This document shows positions 54,023 to 63,290 of a stretch of 64,000 nucleotides of DNA, in pieces. Below the pieces are notes generated by a model. That model was not told the origin of the DNA and did not search any database. It was given only the letters and a program-made list of their open reading frames with translations. Origin of the DNA: Trebonia sp963785645 (GTDB lineage: Bacteria; Actinomycetota; Actinomycetes; Streptosporangiales; Streptosporangiaceae); assembly GCA_963785645.1 (NCBI GenBank), contig CAWAWG010000021.1:1-64000 (forward strand), written 5' to 3'. A program made the translations under genes and the position numbers. How positions within the stretch are numbered: the first letter of the stretch is position 1; the number at the start of each line of letters is the position of its first letter.

Positions 54023-56391
54023 TTACCACTGGGCGTCGCGTTGCCTGGCTGAGGTGATGACGTAGATCTCGCCGGTCTGCCGTGCACCCCGCGGGATCTG
54101 GCCCTGGCCAGGCTGGCCGCCTGCCGCCTGATCGCCGACGGGAAGCGCCACCTGGCCGCCCTTCTTCCCGGACTTGGTCAGCCTGCCCCAGCGTTCTTCC
54201 CACTCGCCGACGTCGCCGCCACAGGCGTTGACGTAGGCGATCAGCACCGGCAGGGTCGGCAGCCGGAGTCCGCCGGCTGCGGAGGCCAGCGTCCGCATCG
54301 TGTAGTGGGACTTCTCCGCCATATCGGGGTAGTCGAGCCCGGTCCTCGATCGCAGGACGCGAAGGTCACGGGCAAACGCGGCGACATTATCGGTCTCGAT
54401 CGCGGCGATCGGCCCCTTGGCGCCGGGCGGCGGGTCGGGGAGCGCGCTGTCCCGCTGCCTGATGATCGGGCTGCCCGCCTGTGAGAAGCCGCCCGTGTCG
54501 CGCAGGCCGGAACCACCAGGCCCGGGGTACTGCTGCCCAGGATTTTGCTGGCCGGGATAGGGCTGACCGGTATACGCCTGCCCCTCATACGGCTGCTGTC
54601 CGGGACTCGCCCAGTTTTGACCGGCAGCGGGGTCGGCTGCCTGCCAGGCGCCGGTGTTCCTTACGCCCTGGCCGAATTGTCCCTGGCTGAACTGCCCCTG
54701 GTCGAACTGCGCTTGCCCGTATTGCCCCTGGCCGAAGTCGCCCTGACCGGACGTCCGGTCGGATCCTGGCCGGGGCCCGGCGGCCTGCCAGGAGCCCGTA
54801 TTGCGGACGCCGTACCCGCCCGCGGCGCCGGGCGCCCACTCTTGCGGTTGTCCCTGTTCAGGCCGCCACGGGCCCGCACTGCGCGGGCCGGCGCTGCCCT
54901 GGTCACCGAAACCGGGGTCCGCCCGCTGCCAACTGCCGCTGCTGCGGACACCGGGACCGTATGGCCCCGGCTGCGCGGCCCAGTCTGGCCCCTGCGCCTG
55001 ATTTGCCGCCCGCCAGGACCCGGTGTTCCTGGCGTTCGGGCCGGGTGGTGCCTGACCGGCCGCCCAGCCGGGTCCCGGCTGAGGCCCGGCCCCCTGCCAT
55101 GACCCCGTATTCCGCGGGTTCTCGCCGAACTGCCCTGGCATCTGGGGACTGCCAGCCTGTCCGGCACCGTACGGGAACGTGCTGTACGGGCCGGCGACGT
55201 AGGGCATCTGACCGGCGGCCGGCCCGTAGAACCCGGTCATGGGGGCTTGGCCCTGACCGAACTGATCCTGACCGGGCTGGCCTTGACCGAACGAACCTCG
55301 GTCGGCGGCCTGGGACCTTGCTCTGCCCCGAACCGGCCGGAACCCGGCTGTCCGGAAGCGAATTGACCCGGCCCGAAGCCGGCTGGCCCTTGCCCGGATT
55401 CCTCTTGCCCGTATCCCGGCGGACCAGGCGGCCACGCTTGCCCCGGCGGCCCGTAGGCGCCCTGACCTGGCCGGGGCGCCTGCCCCGCCCCCTGCCAGAC
55501 GGAATCACGCCAGTCGGGACTCTGCCGGTCGGAACCTTGCCAGCCGGGCTCCTGCTGCCCTGACCACAGGTGCTCCGGGTACTGGCCAGGCCCGCCGCCC
55601 TGACCCTGGCCAGGTCCTGGTGGGGATGCCGGCTGTCGCGGTACTTCGGTGGCCGCCCACTCCTGGCCGGGCTGGTAACCCGGTGGCTGCCTGTTCGCCC
55701 CTGGACCCGGCTGCCAGTCGGCCTCCGGACCCTCATACGGTTGTTCCGCCCAGCCCTGGGCGGGCCCAGCGAAGTTCTGTCCGGGGTACCCCGATGTCTG
55801 CGGGCCGGGCGGCCACCCTTGCCCTTGCCCCTGTCCCTGATACCCGGCTTGCGCCTGGTACTCCGATGCCTGCGGCCCGGCGGCATAGCTGGCTGAGCCT
55901 GGCTCTGACTCCGACGCGTAAGCGCGCGGTCCGGGGCGCTGCGGTTCGTAAAAGCCCGCGGGGCGCGGACCGCGCGGTGGCGCTTGGCGCTGCTGGCCCG
56001 GACGCGGCTGCCCCGGGGGAGCCTGCCGCGGGCGGGGACCAGTCGGGCGCGGCCGTGGACGGCCAACGCCCGGCATCGCGTCCTCCGGCCGCTGCCAGGG
56101 CCGGTCGGCCGCCTCCGATTCGTAGGCTGGCTGTTTGCCTGCCCGGGGCGGGTATCCGGGCCTGAGCGGCAGGCCGCGCTCAGGCCGGGTGCGCCACGGT
56201 CCCGCCGGCATGTCCGCCGGGCGGGGCCGTTCGCGGTCCCTGCCACCGCCGTAGCCCTGGTAACCGGGATCAACCGGATAAGCGTCGGCTTCCAGGTAGG
56301 AGTCCCGCTGGTAAGCGTCCCGGTCCGGGTAGGCAGCCTCGCTGGCCCGGCCGCGCGTGCTTCGGCCAGGTCCGCTGCCCTGACGATTCAC
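54023..56391 (-). pseudogene. large disordered protein with C-terminal helix-turn-helix, one frameshift
   Basis: About 789 residues. GTG 56391 follows AGGAGGT. The first 590 residues are low-complexity Gln/Gly/Pro (GYQGQGQGQGWPPGPQ, FGQGQYGQAQFDQGQFSQGQ) and contain five to six copies of (R)NTGSWQxA. The C-terminal part has an XRE-like module: VAAFARDLRVLRSRTGLDYP, DMAEKSHYTMRTLASAAGGL and YVNACGGDVGEWEERWGRLT. A basic tail follows. The shift lies near 55320. The same module opens the gene at 58341-59333. It may be a DNA-binding or scaffold protein that phase separates or coats; that is inference. It is divergent from the nfeD-SPFH pair. Confidence 0.7.
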
Positions 56392-56716
56392 CCGGCACCT
56401 CCTGGACACACCGAGCGGCACGCGCCACCCCTAATCGAGTGTAAGGCGGTCGCGGCTCCAGGACAGGGCCGACGGGTAATTGCCTTGGTTCGATGCCGTT
56501 TTATTTTGACGGCCATCCGGGTTGAGCACAGGCCCCGTGCGCAGACGCAGTGTCGAGGTGCCAGGGCCGGAGTGCGGTGCCGCAGCACCGGCCGCAGCAC
56601 GGGTGTCGGATGCTTGCGGGCAGAGCTACTCTGGGATCAGGGCACGAGCGATTTGCCCGCGCCATGAGGATTTGCGGTGCGGAAACGCCGTGCCGAAGTT
56701 GGCATGCGGAGCGCCC
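56392..56716. other. divergent gap between the HTH gene and nfeD
   Basis: No gene is seen. The gap has an A/T-rich stretch (TTTTATTTTGACGG, about 56499-56512), where TTTTGAC could be part of a -35 box toward nfeD. Confidence 0.35.
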
Positions 56717-57147
56717 ATGGTGGCATGGATCGTCTGGCTGATCGTGGCGGCCGTGCTGGGCGTCGCGGAGCTGCTCACGTTCACGTTCGCGCTCGGCCTG
56801 ATCGCAGTCGGTGCCTGTGTCGCGGCTGCGGTCGCGGTCTTCGGGGTCGGCCTGCCCCTCCAGTTGCTCGCGTTCATCCTCGCCTCGGGGGCGGGGCTCG
56901 GCATGGTGCTCCCGATCGCCCGACGGCACGTGAAGCAGCCGCCACTGCTGAGGACCGGTCCGGCCGCGCTAGTCGGCGGCCCGCGCAGGTTCTCGAAGAG
57001 GTCACCGGACACGGTGGCCGCGTCCGGATCGGCGGCGAGGTGTGGTCGGCTCGTGCCTATGACGAGACGCTGGTCATCCCCGTCGGCCACACCGTCGACG
57101 TGATGCAGATCGAGGGTGCGACGGCGCTCGTTTATCCACGGGAGTAG
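56717..57147 (+). pseudogene. nfeD: NfeD-family membrane protein, one frameshift
   Basis: This short NfeD (NfeD1b type) of about 143 residues is the usual partner of SPFH/stomatin proteins. ATG 56717 opens MVAWIVWLIVAAVLGVAELL. Two more hydrophobic segments follow (ALGLIAVGACVAAAVAVFGV, LQLLAFILASGAGLGMVLPI). After a shift near 56980 comes the C-terminal OB-fold: GRVRIGGEVWSARAYDETLV, then IPVGHTVDVMQIEGATALV. The shared GGRVRIxGExWxA core is diagnostic. It lies 71 bp before the SPFH gene on the same strand, so the pair very probably works together at the membrane. Confidence 0.85.
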
Positions 57148-57218
57148 GAACCCTTTCTGTCTGCGCTGGCGCGCAGTCCCAGAACCTAGAAGCATCAAGA
57201 AGAAGGGAGTTCTCGGCC

Positions 57219-58358
57219 ATGGTCATAGCGGAGCTCATCATCGTGGCGGTGATCGCCCTCATCGTCCTGCTGACCGTTGTCCGCTCGGTGCGCATCATCC
57301 CGCAGGCGCGGGCGCGGAACGTGGAGCGGTTCGGCCGGTACCGCAAGACCCTCGAGCCGGGACTGAACTTCATCGTGCCGTTCGTCGACCGGGTGAAGAC
57401 GCAGATCGACCTGCGCGAGCAGGTCGTGTCGTTCAACGGCCAGCCGGTGATCACCGAGGACAACCTCGTCGTGGAGATCGACACGGTGCTGTTCTTCCAG
57501 GTGACCGACCCGAAGGCGGCCGACTACGAGATCGTCAACTACATCCAGGCGATCGAGCAGCTGACGGCCACCATGCTGCGGTCGGTCATCGGCTCTATGG
57601 ACCTGGAGCAGACGCTGACATCCCGCGACAAGATCAACACGTTGCTGCGCGGCGTACTTGACGAGGCGTCGGGCAAGTGGGGCATCCGGGTGACGCGGGT
57701 GGAGATCAAGGCGATCGACCCGCCGAAGTCGGTGAAGGACGCGATGGAGAAGCAGATGCGCGCCGAGCGGGAGAAGCGCGCCGCGATCCTCACCGCCGAG
57801 GGCCAGCGGCAGTCGCAGATCCTCACCGCGGAAGGCGACCGGCAGAGCAAGATCCTGCGCGCCGAGGGCGACAAGCAGGCCGCGATCCTCCGGGCCGAGG
57901 GCGAGGCACAGGCGATCTCCCAGGTCTTCGGGTCGATTCACCGCAACGACCCGGACCCGAAGCTGCTCGCCTACCAGTACCTGCAGACGCTGCCCCAGCT
58001 GGCCAACGGCGCGGGCAACACGTTCTGGGTAATCCCGAGCGAGGTAACGACGGCACTCAAGGCGGTTACTTCGGCGTTCGGCGGCGGAGACGGACCGGTG
58101 CCGGGCATTGTTCCCGGCGCTGCGCCCGGCGCCACGGCTGGCGCGGCCGACACCGGGCCGGATTCGCTGGAAGCGGTACCGTCGGCGATCCCGAGGCAGC
58201 CCGGGCCAAAGGAGATCGCCCCGCAGCCGGAGGGGCAGTCGGCGGCACCGCTAGCACCGGAGTCGGAGCCGACCACGGTTTCCGAGCAGGCGGTCCCGAG
58301 CACCGCTCCGCCGGGATCGCTGAACGGAAGCGCGCCGTCCTCAGGCGAAGACAGCTAG
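57219..58358 (+). CDS. SPFH/stomatin-like membrane scaffold protein
   Basis: This 379-residue protein of the SPFH (band 7) family organises membrane microdomains. ATG 57219 after GAAGAAGGGAG gives an N-terminal membrane helix (VIAELIIVAVIALIVLLTVV). The SPFH domain follows: RFGRYRKTLEPGLNFIVPFV, VSFNGQPVITEDNLVVEIDT, YIQAIEQLTATMLRSVIGSM and VTRVEIKAIDPPKSVKDAME. A coiled coil has four ILxAEGxRQS repeats. After residue 285 a Pro/Ala/Glu-rich tail extends to the end, longer than in YbbK/QmcA. The 3' end overlaps the convergent HTH gene by 18 bp. The gene is intact. Confidence 0.93.
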   Translation: MVIAELIIVAVIALIVLLTVVRSVRIIPQARARNVERFGRYRKTLEPGLNFIVPFVDRVKTQIDLREQVVSFNGQPVITEDNLVVEIDTVLFFQVTDPKAADYEIVNYIQAIEQLTATMLRSVIGSMDLEQTLTSRDKINTLLRGVLDEASGKWGIRVTRVEIKAIDPPKSVKDAMEKQMRAEREKRAAILTAEGQRQSQILTAEGDRQSKILRAEGDKQAAILRAEGEAQAISQVFGSIHRNDPDPKLLAYQYLQTLPQLANGAGNTFWVIPSEVTTALKAVTSAFGGGDGPVPGIVPGAAPGATAGAADTGPDSLEAVPSAIPRQPGPKEIAPQPEGQSAAPLAPESEPTTVSEQAVPSTAPPGSLNGSAPSSGEDS

Positions 58359-59333
58359 CAGCACGGCGAGCACGCAGAGCAGGACGGCGGCGACCACCAC
58401 GATCCTGGTCCAGGACGCGGGGCGGATTGAGCCGCCGTCCCTGCTGACGGCCGGGCCGGGCCGCGAGGCGGCCGCCGGTACCCGGGCCGGACGAGATGGC
58501 GTCCCGGCTGTCGTCGGGCCGCCAGCGCCCGTGGCCGGTGACGCCGCGTCCAGCGACCCTTCTCCCCGGGGAGCCGTACCCCAGGGCGCCCCCGCACCGG
58601 TTTTGCCGGAGAATCCGATGCTGCCCGCGGGCGCCTCGGTCGGCATGTCACGGATCGCCGGCCAGGCCGTCGACACGCGGATGGGGTCCCATCCCGCTGG
58701 CTTGTTGCCGGTCACGGCTTCGGACGCCGGCCGGAAGGCCCCGGAAGCCGAGCCGAGGGAATCGGACACCGGGTCAACGGCTCTGGGGGCCGAGGGCAGG
58801 GAGGTATCCGTCGACAGGATGTCGTCTGATGGCAGGACACCGGATGATGCCGGGAGTGCATCGGCCCGCGTTCCATCGGTATCGGCCCCATCGGTATTGG
58901 GGCTGGCCATCTCTTCGGCGACCCGGCTAAGGGCGGCGATGATGATCGAGGGATCGGGACTGTCCCCGACCTGCGATGCCGAACCGATGCGGGCTCCGGC
59001 CGTCGCCGCGTCTGACCGGCCCGCGTTTCGTGAGGCGGACACCGGCAGGGACGGCGAACTTGTCAGCGAGCGCCACCGCTCCTCCCATTCCTCGGTGGTG
59101 CCGCCGCACCCCCGGACGAATGCCGAGAGGACCGGCAGGTCGGGAAGCGCAGGTCCGAGCTCGGCCGCCCTGATGGAGTCGTAGGGAAAATGGGCGCGGG
59201 CGGCGAGTTCGGCGTGCCCGAGTCCGGCGCCGTGCCTCAGTTCACGCAGCTCCTGCAAGAATCGCGCCGTGGTGTCGTCTCCCGACGCCCTGCCACCTGA
59301 TACCTGCCGTGTATCGGCCTCACGGTACTCCAC
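58341..59333 (-). CDS. tail-anchored membrane protein with N-terminal helix-turn-helix
   Basis: About 330 residues from GTG 59333, with GGGAGG upstream. The N-terminal module is TARFLQELRELRHGAGLGHA, ELAARAHFPYDSIRAAELG and FVRGCGGTTEEWEERWRSLT. It matches the C-terminal module of the gene at 54023-56391, including the GG(D/T)xxEWEERWxxLT end. A 200-residue Ser/Ala/Pro-rich linker follows. The protein ends with one membrane helix, TRIVVVAAVLLCVLAVLLAV, then FA, so it is tail-anchored with the HTH in the cytoplasm. RodZ has a similar plan, but the sequence is not RodZ. It is convergent with and overlaps the SPFH gene. Confidence 0.72.
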   Translation of the reverse strand: MEYREADTRQVSGGRASGDDTTARFLQELRELRHGAGLGHAELAARAHFPYDSIRAAELGPALPDLPVLSAFVRGCGGTTEEWEERWRSLTSSPSLPVSASRNAGRSDAATAGARIGSASQVGDSPDPSIIIAALSRVAEEMASPNTDGADTDGTRADALPASSGVLPSDDILSTDTSLPSAPRAVDPVSDSLGSASGAFRPASEAVTGNKPAGWDPIRVSTAWPAIRDMPTEAPAGSIGFSGKTGAGAPWGTAPRGEGSLDAASPATGAGGPTTAGTPSRPARVPAAASRPGPAVSRDGGSIRPASWTRIVVVAAVLLCVLAVLLAVFA

Positions 59334-59542
59334 CCGCGCACCCCTCCCGTTGAATCCGTCTGGCCGACTGGACCACTTGGTTCGCCCCGGTAACACGGTG
59401 CGCATCCTCCAACCAGGATTCACCTGCAGATTATCGCCTGCGATTGGACCGGGCGTCGCAACTGCGAGCATTGGGCATGTCGATTTCTCTGGATGTGCGG
59501 ATTATTTCACTCACGTTGATTCTTGTTGAATAATGTGCTAAA

Positions 59543-60421
59543 TCATCCGTGGATGGCCAGGCCAACGGTGAAGGCAAGCCCGAATGCCAGTTGCAGCCGC
59601 CCCGTCTGGCCGAGCGTGGCGATCAGGCCGGGTCCGGAGACACCGCCGCGCACCGCCCGCACCGGAGGGATGGCCAGCGGCACCGCGACCAGCGTGAGCA
59701 GCGCGAACGGCCGGTACCCGGCGATCAGCGCGGCCAGCGCGAACGGCACCAACAGGAACAGCAGGTACACCGTCCGGGCATGGGCGTCCCCGATCCGCAC
59801 GGCCAGCGTCCGCTTCCCCGCTGTCGCGTCGGACCCGATGTCACGCAGGTTGTTGATCATCAGCAGCGCACACGACAGCAGGCCGGCGGGCACCGAAGCC
59901 GCGAGCCCTAGCCACGAAAGCCGGCCCATCTGGACGAACGCGGTACCCGTTACCGCCGCCACGCCGAAGAACACGAAGACGGACACCTCGCCGAGCCCCC
60001 GGTACCCGTAGGGACGTGACCCGCCGGTGTAGAACCATGCGGCGAGCACGCACACGGCCCCGGCCGCCACGATCCACCACGAGGTCACGGCCGCGAGCAC
60101 CAGCCCGAAGCAGCATGCTGCGAAAAAGCACGAAAAAGCGGCATATTTCACGGCGCGAGGCGACGCCGCCCCCGACCCGACCAGCCTCATCGGGCCGGCC
60201 CGTCGCCCCGTCGCGTCGGTGCCCCGCACACCGTCGCTGTAGTCGTTGGCGTAGTTCACCCCGACCTGCAGCGAAAGTGCCACCAGCAACGCGAGCAGGG
60301 CACGCCACCACAAGAACTCGTGATACCCCGCCGCGACACCCGACCCAATAAGCACCGGCACCACAGCCGCCGGCAGCGTCCGAGGCCGCGTCCCGGCCAT
60401 CCACTCGCTCGCACTAGCCAC
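59543..60421 (-). CDS. menA: 1,4-dihydroxy-2-naphthoate polyprenyltransferase
   Basis: MenA attaches the prenyl chain in menaquinone synthesis. It is a UbiA-type membrane protein of 292 residues with about eight helices. It starts at GTG 60421 (VASASEWMAGTRPRTLPAAV). The prenyl-diphosphate/Mg site is VGVNYANDYSDGVRGTDATG. Later come GRRAGPMRLVGSGAASPRAV, GGSRPYGYRGLGEVSVFVFF and the second Asp-rich loop ALLMINNLRDIGSDATAGKR. These match actinobacterial MenA closely. The gene is intact. The quinone it makes is the electron acceptor of the Sdh complex at the other end of the window. Confidence 0.94.
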   Translation of the reverse strand: MASASEWMAGTRPRTLPAAVVPVLIGSGVAAGYHEFLWWRALLALLVALSLQVGVNYANDYSDGVRGTDATGRRAGPMRLVGSGAASPRAVKYAAFSCFFAACCFGLVLAAVTSWWIVAAGAVCVLAAWFYTGGSRPYGYRGLGEVSVFVFFGVAAVTGTAFVQMGRLSWLGLAASVPAGLLSCALLMINNLRDIGSDATAGKRTLAVRIGDAHARTVYLLFLLVPFALAALIAGYRPFALLTLVAVPLAIPPVRAVRGGVSGPGLIATLGQTGRLQLAFGLAFTVGLAIHG

Positions 60422-60461
60422 GGCCAGAGCATATTCCAGCCTGAGATGCGTGGGTTAATGA

Positions 60462-60613
60462 CCTTCAAGTCAAGATCAAGATCCAAACCTTGCGCCGTGG
60501 GGGCTGTGTACACAGAGACCCCCCCGCCCCTCCGCCGCGAGGAGTCCCGCGGCAATCCCCCAGGGCCCCAGTCACCCCGGCAGCTTTTGACTTAGATTTT
60601 GACTTTGGCCACA
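60462..60613 (-). terminator. TTTTGAC tandem units plus G-rich hairpins after the GNAT gene
   Basis: TTTTGACTTAG (60585-60595) and TTTTGACTTTG (60597-60607) lie next to the GNAT stop. A block follows, CCGCGGCAATCCCCCAGGGC to CCCAGTCACCC, that resembles the one after sdhB. An inner hairpin GCCGCG/CGCGGC lies near 60533-60552. AAGTCAAGATCAAGATCC (60467-60484) can pair with the TTTTGAC units across the whole element. Confidence 0.65.
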
Positions 60614-60614
60614 G

Positions 60615-61168
60615 TCAGTTACTGGGGGACAAGCGGGTGTGTAGGCGGAGGACGGGGACTTTTACTCCCATGTCTAGGTTGGACTGGCTTCCGTCTAGGG
60701 CCCAGCCGGCTGCCTTGAGGAATGCGATCCGTGCGTCGTCGCCGGAGAGTGCCCAGGTGTAGCCGGTGGTGAAGCCGTCCTCGGCGAATGTGTCTGCTAC
60801 GGCGTGCAGCAACCGCTCGTCGTGACCGTCCCCGGCAACCGGGGGGCTACATGCAGTTCGTATAGTTCGCCGTCGGTCGCCGGCCAGAGGTCGTCATCGG
60901 TGGCAGGCCCAGCGGCGGCGAAACCGAGGATCTCCGGCTCGCCTGGCTTCTCTACCGCGACGTGGACATGGTGCTTAGACGTCGGTGGGGCGGAAATCGC
61001 GTCGCGCCAGCGTTCCGCGAACTGGCCGAGCGCCTCGTCGGTGGTCAATTCGGTGATCACGGCATCCGGTACCAGTTCCGCAAACGCCGCCCGCCAGCTG
61101 GCGGCCTGTACCCGGGCGAGCCCTTCGGCATCGGAAGCCCGCGCCGCCCGGACAAATCCCCCACTCAC
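60615..61168 (-). pseudogene. GNAT family N-acetyltransferase, one frameshift
   Basis: This acetyl-CoA-dependent acyltransferase has about 184 residues. ATG 61168 opens MSGGFVRAARASDAEGLARV, then QAASWRAAFAELVPDAVITE, EILGFAAAGPATDDDLWPAT and GELYELHVAP. After a shift near 60830 come LLHAVADTFAEDGFTTGYTW and DARIAFLKAAGWALDGSQS. The order (WRxAF helix, LxxLxVxP strand, then ARxFYExxGW-like end) is the common GNAT plan. The shift removes the acetyl-CoA loop RxxGxGxxLL as read. The substrate is unknown. It is next to menA on the same strand, with a terminator-like element between. Confidence 0.8.
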
Positions 61169-61296
61169 CGCAGTCCTCCTCGCTTTATCAAGAGCGCCTT
61201 ACATGATGGTGGATGGCTATCTTTCGCCACGGCGGGCCGAGCATAGATAACAGCGATAAACGCGATCGCAGGCGCTGGGACCGATGCCCCTGAGAC

Positions 61297-63177
61297 CTAG
61301 GCTCCCGGCGTCTCGGGCGCCAAGCGCGACAGGGCCGAGATGTCTCGCGCCGCCCCGGTGGACGCCGACGTCGCGAGCGCCGCGTACACCTGAAGGGCCG
61401 CGCTCACCGGGCGCTGACGTGCCACCGGCCGGTATGACCCGAGCGACGCGAGCAGCGCCTGCCTGCGCTCGGCCAGAACGGAATCCGGCACGTCCAACCG
61501 CAGCTCGCGGCGCGGGATGTCGATGACGATGGTGTCGTCCTCATGCACCAGCGCCAGTGCGCCGCCGGCCGCCGACTCCGGCGAGATGTGCCCGATCGAC
61601 AGCCCGGAAGTCCCGCCGGAGAACCGCCCGTCGGTGATCAGCGCGCACGCGCGGCCGAGACCCTTGCCCTTCAGGAACGATGTCGGGTACAGCATCTCCT
61701 GCATCCCGGGGCCGCCGCGCGGACCCTCGTACCTGATGACAACGACGTCGCCAGCGGCGACGCGCCCGGCGAGAATCCCGTCCACCGCGTCTTCCTGCGA
61801 CTCGAAGACCCGGGCGGGCCCGGAGAAGGTCCACAGCTCCTCGGGCACTCCGGCGGTCTTCACGACCGCGCCGTCGGTCGCCAGGTTCCCGTACAGCATG
61901 CAGAGCCCGCCCTCGACGGTATAAGCGTGCTCGACGTCTCGGATGCAGCCGGAGACCGGGTCCAGGTCGAGCGTCTCCCAGCGCGCCGACTGCGAGTACC
62001 CCTTGGTCGTCCGCACCCCGCCAGGTGCCGCGTGGTACAGCTCCACGGCCTCGGGCAGGACCGAATCAGCGCGCAGGTCCCAGGCCGACAGCGCCGCGCC
62101 GTGCACGGTGTGCACCGCGCGGTTCAGCAGGCCACCCCGGTCAAGCTCGCCGAGGATGGTGTAGATCCCGCCGGCCCGGTGCACGTCCTCCACGTGGTAG
62201 GACCCGTTCGGTGCCACCTTGCACAGGCACGGCACCCGCCGGGACAGCTCGTCGATCTCCTTGAGCCCGAAGTCCACGCCCGCCTCGTGCGCGGCCGCGA
62301 GCAGGTGCAGGATCGTGTTGGTCGACCCGCCCATCGCGATGTCGAGCGCCATCGCGTTCTCGAATGCCTCACGCGACGCGATCGACCGGGGCAGCACCGA
62401 CTCGTCTTCCTCGAAGTAGTACCGCTTAGCAAGCGAGACCACCAGCGCGCCGGCCCGCTCGAACAGGGTGCGCCGGGCCGTGTGCGTCGCCAGCGTGGTC
62501 CCGTTCCCCGGCAGCGCGAGCCCGATCGCCTCGGTGAGGCAGTTCATCGAGTTCGCGGTGAACATTCCCGAACAGGATCCGCAGGTTGGGCAGGCCGCCT
62601 CCTCGATCGAAGCGAGTTCGGCATCCGACACCGACGGGTCGGCCGACGCGACCATCGAATCGATCAGGTCAAGCTTGCGGACACCGGACGAAGCGGAGGG
62701 GCCGGAGACTGTCGCGACGACCTTGCCCGCCTCCATCGGGCCGCCGGAGACGAACACCGTCGGGATGTTGAGGCGCATCGCGGCGATCAGCATGCCGGGC
62801 GTGATCTTGTCACAGTTGGAAACGCAGATCATCGCGTCCGCGCAGTGCGCGTTCACCATGTACTCGACCGAGTCGGCGATCAGCTCGCGGGATGGCAGCG
62901 AGTACAGCATCCCGCCGTGCCCCATCGCGATGCCGTCGTCGACGGCGATCGTGTTGAACTCGCGGGGAATCGCGCCGGCGGCCCGCACCGCGTCGGCGAC
63001 GACCCGACCCACGTCAGCCAGGTGAACGTGACCGGGGACGAACTCGGTAAAGCTGTTGGCTACGGCGATGATCGGCTTGCCGAAGTCCTCGTTGGCTACC
63101 CCGGTCGCGCGCAGCAGCGCCCGCGCTCCCGCCATGTTCCGACCGTGCGTGACCGTGCGTGACCTCAACGGCGGCAT
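61297..63177 (-). CDS. ilvD: dihydroxy-acid dehydratase
   Basis: IlvD makes the 2-oxo acids for valine, leucine and isoleucine, using an Fe-S cluster. The 626-residue protein starts at ATG 63177 (MPPLRSRTVTHGRNMAGARA) with GAGGGAG upstream; the open frame runs further back without support. Cluster Cys are in VSNCDKITPGM and EEAACPTCGSCSGMFTANSM, and a Cys in CLCKVAPNGSY is also kept. Further motifs are GHGGMLYSLPSRELIADSVE, MALDIAMGGSTNTILHLLAA, GPRGGPGMQEMLYPTSFLKG and ITDGRFSGGTSGLSIGHISP. The length suits the long type of IlvD (about 615). The gene is intact. Confidence 0.96.
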   Translation of the reverse strand: MPPLRSRTVTHGRNMAGARALLRATGVANEDFGKPIIAVANSFTEFVPGHVHLADVGRVVADAVRAAGAIPREFNTIAVDDGIAMGHGGMLYSLPSRELIADSVEYMVNAHCADAMICVSNCDKITPGMLIAAMRLNIPTVFVSGGPMEAGKVVATVSGPSASSGVRKLDLIDSMVASADPSVSDAELASIEEAACPTCGSCSGMFTANSMNCLTEAIGLALPGNGTTLATHTARRTLFERAGALVVSLAKRYYFEEDESVLPRSIASREAFENAMALDIAMGGSTNTILHLLAAAHEAGVDFGLKEIDELSRRVPCLCKVAPNGSYHVEDVHRAGGIYTILGELDRGGLLNRAVHTVHGAALSAWDLRADSVLPEAVELYHAAPGGVRTTKGYSQSARWETLDLDPVSGCIRDVEHAYTVEGGLCMLYGNLATDGAVVKTAGVPEELWTFSGPARVFESQEDAVDGILAGRVAAGDVVVIRYEGPRGGPGMQEMLYPTSFLKGKGLGRACALITDGRFSGGTSGLSIGHISPESAAGGALALVHEDDTIVIDIPRRELRLDVPDSVLAERRQALLASLGSYRPVARQRPVSAALQVYAALATSASTGAARDISALSRLAPETPGA

Positions 63178-63194
63178 CGCCGAACTCCCTCGCG

Positions 63195-63219
63195 CTGAGA
63201 AGCTGTGTCTTCTCAGAAG
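63195..63219 (-). promoter_or_regulatory. palindromes upstream of ilvD
   Basis: CTGAGAAG (63195-63202) and CTTCTCAG (63209-63216) form a perfect 8-bp inverted repeat with a 6-nt gap, 18 bp before the ilvD ATG. The second half is also part of the odd palindrome CTTCTCAGAAG. It could be an operator or a leader hairpin. Confidence 0.35.
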
Positions 63220-63290
63220 GTTACTCTCCTGCCGCAGGCTCTCATCCGGTGGCGATTCTTGCCCGCCTCTTCCCGCCGGAAGACCGCAGG

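Noticed and set aside
61543..63162. 539-codon open frame antisense to ilvD
   Set aside because: Same reason: ilvD is intact on the minus strand and the antisense frame has no motif.
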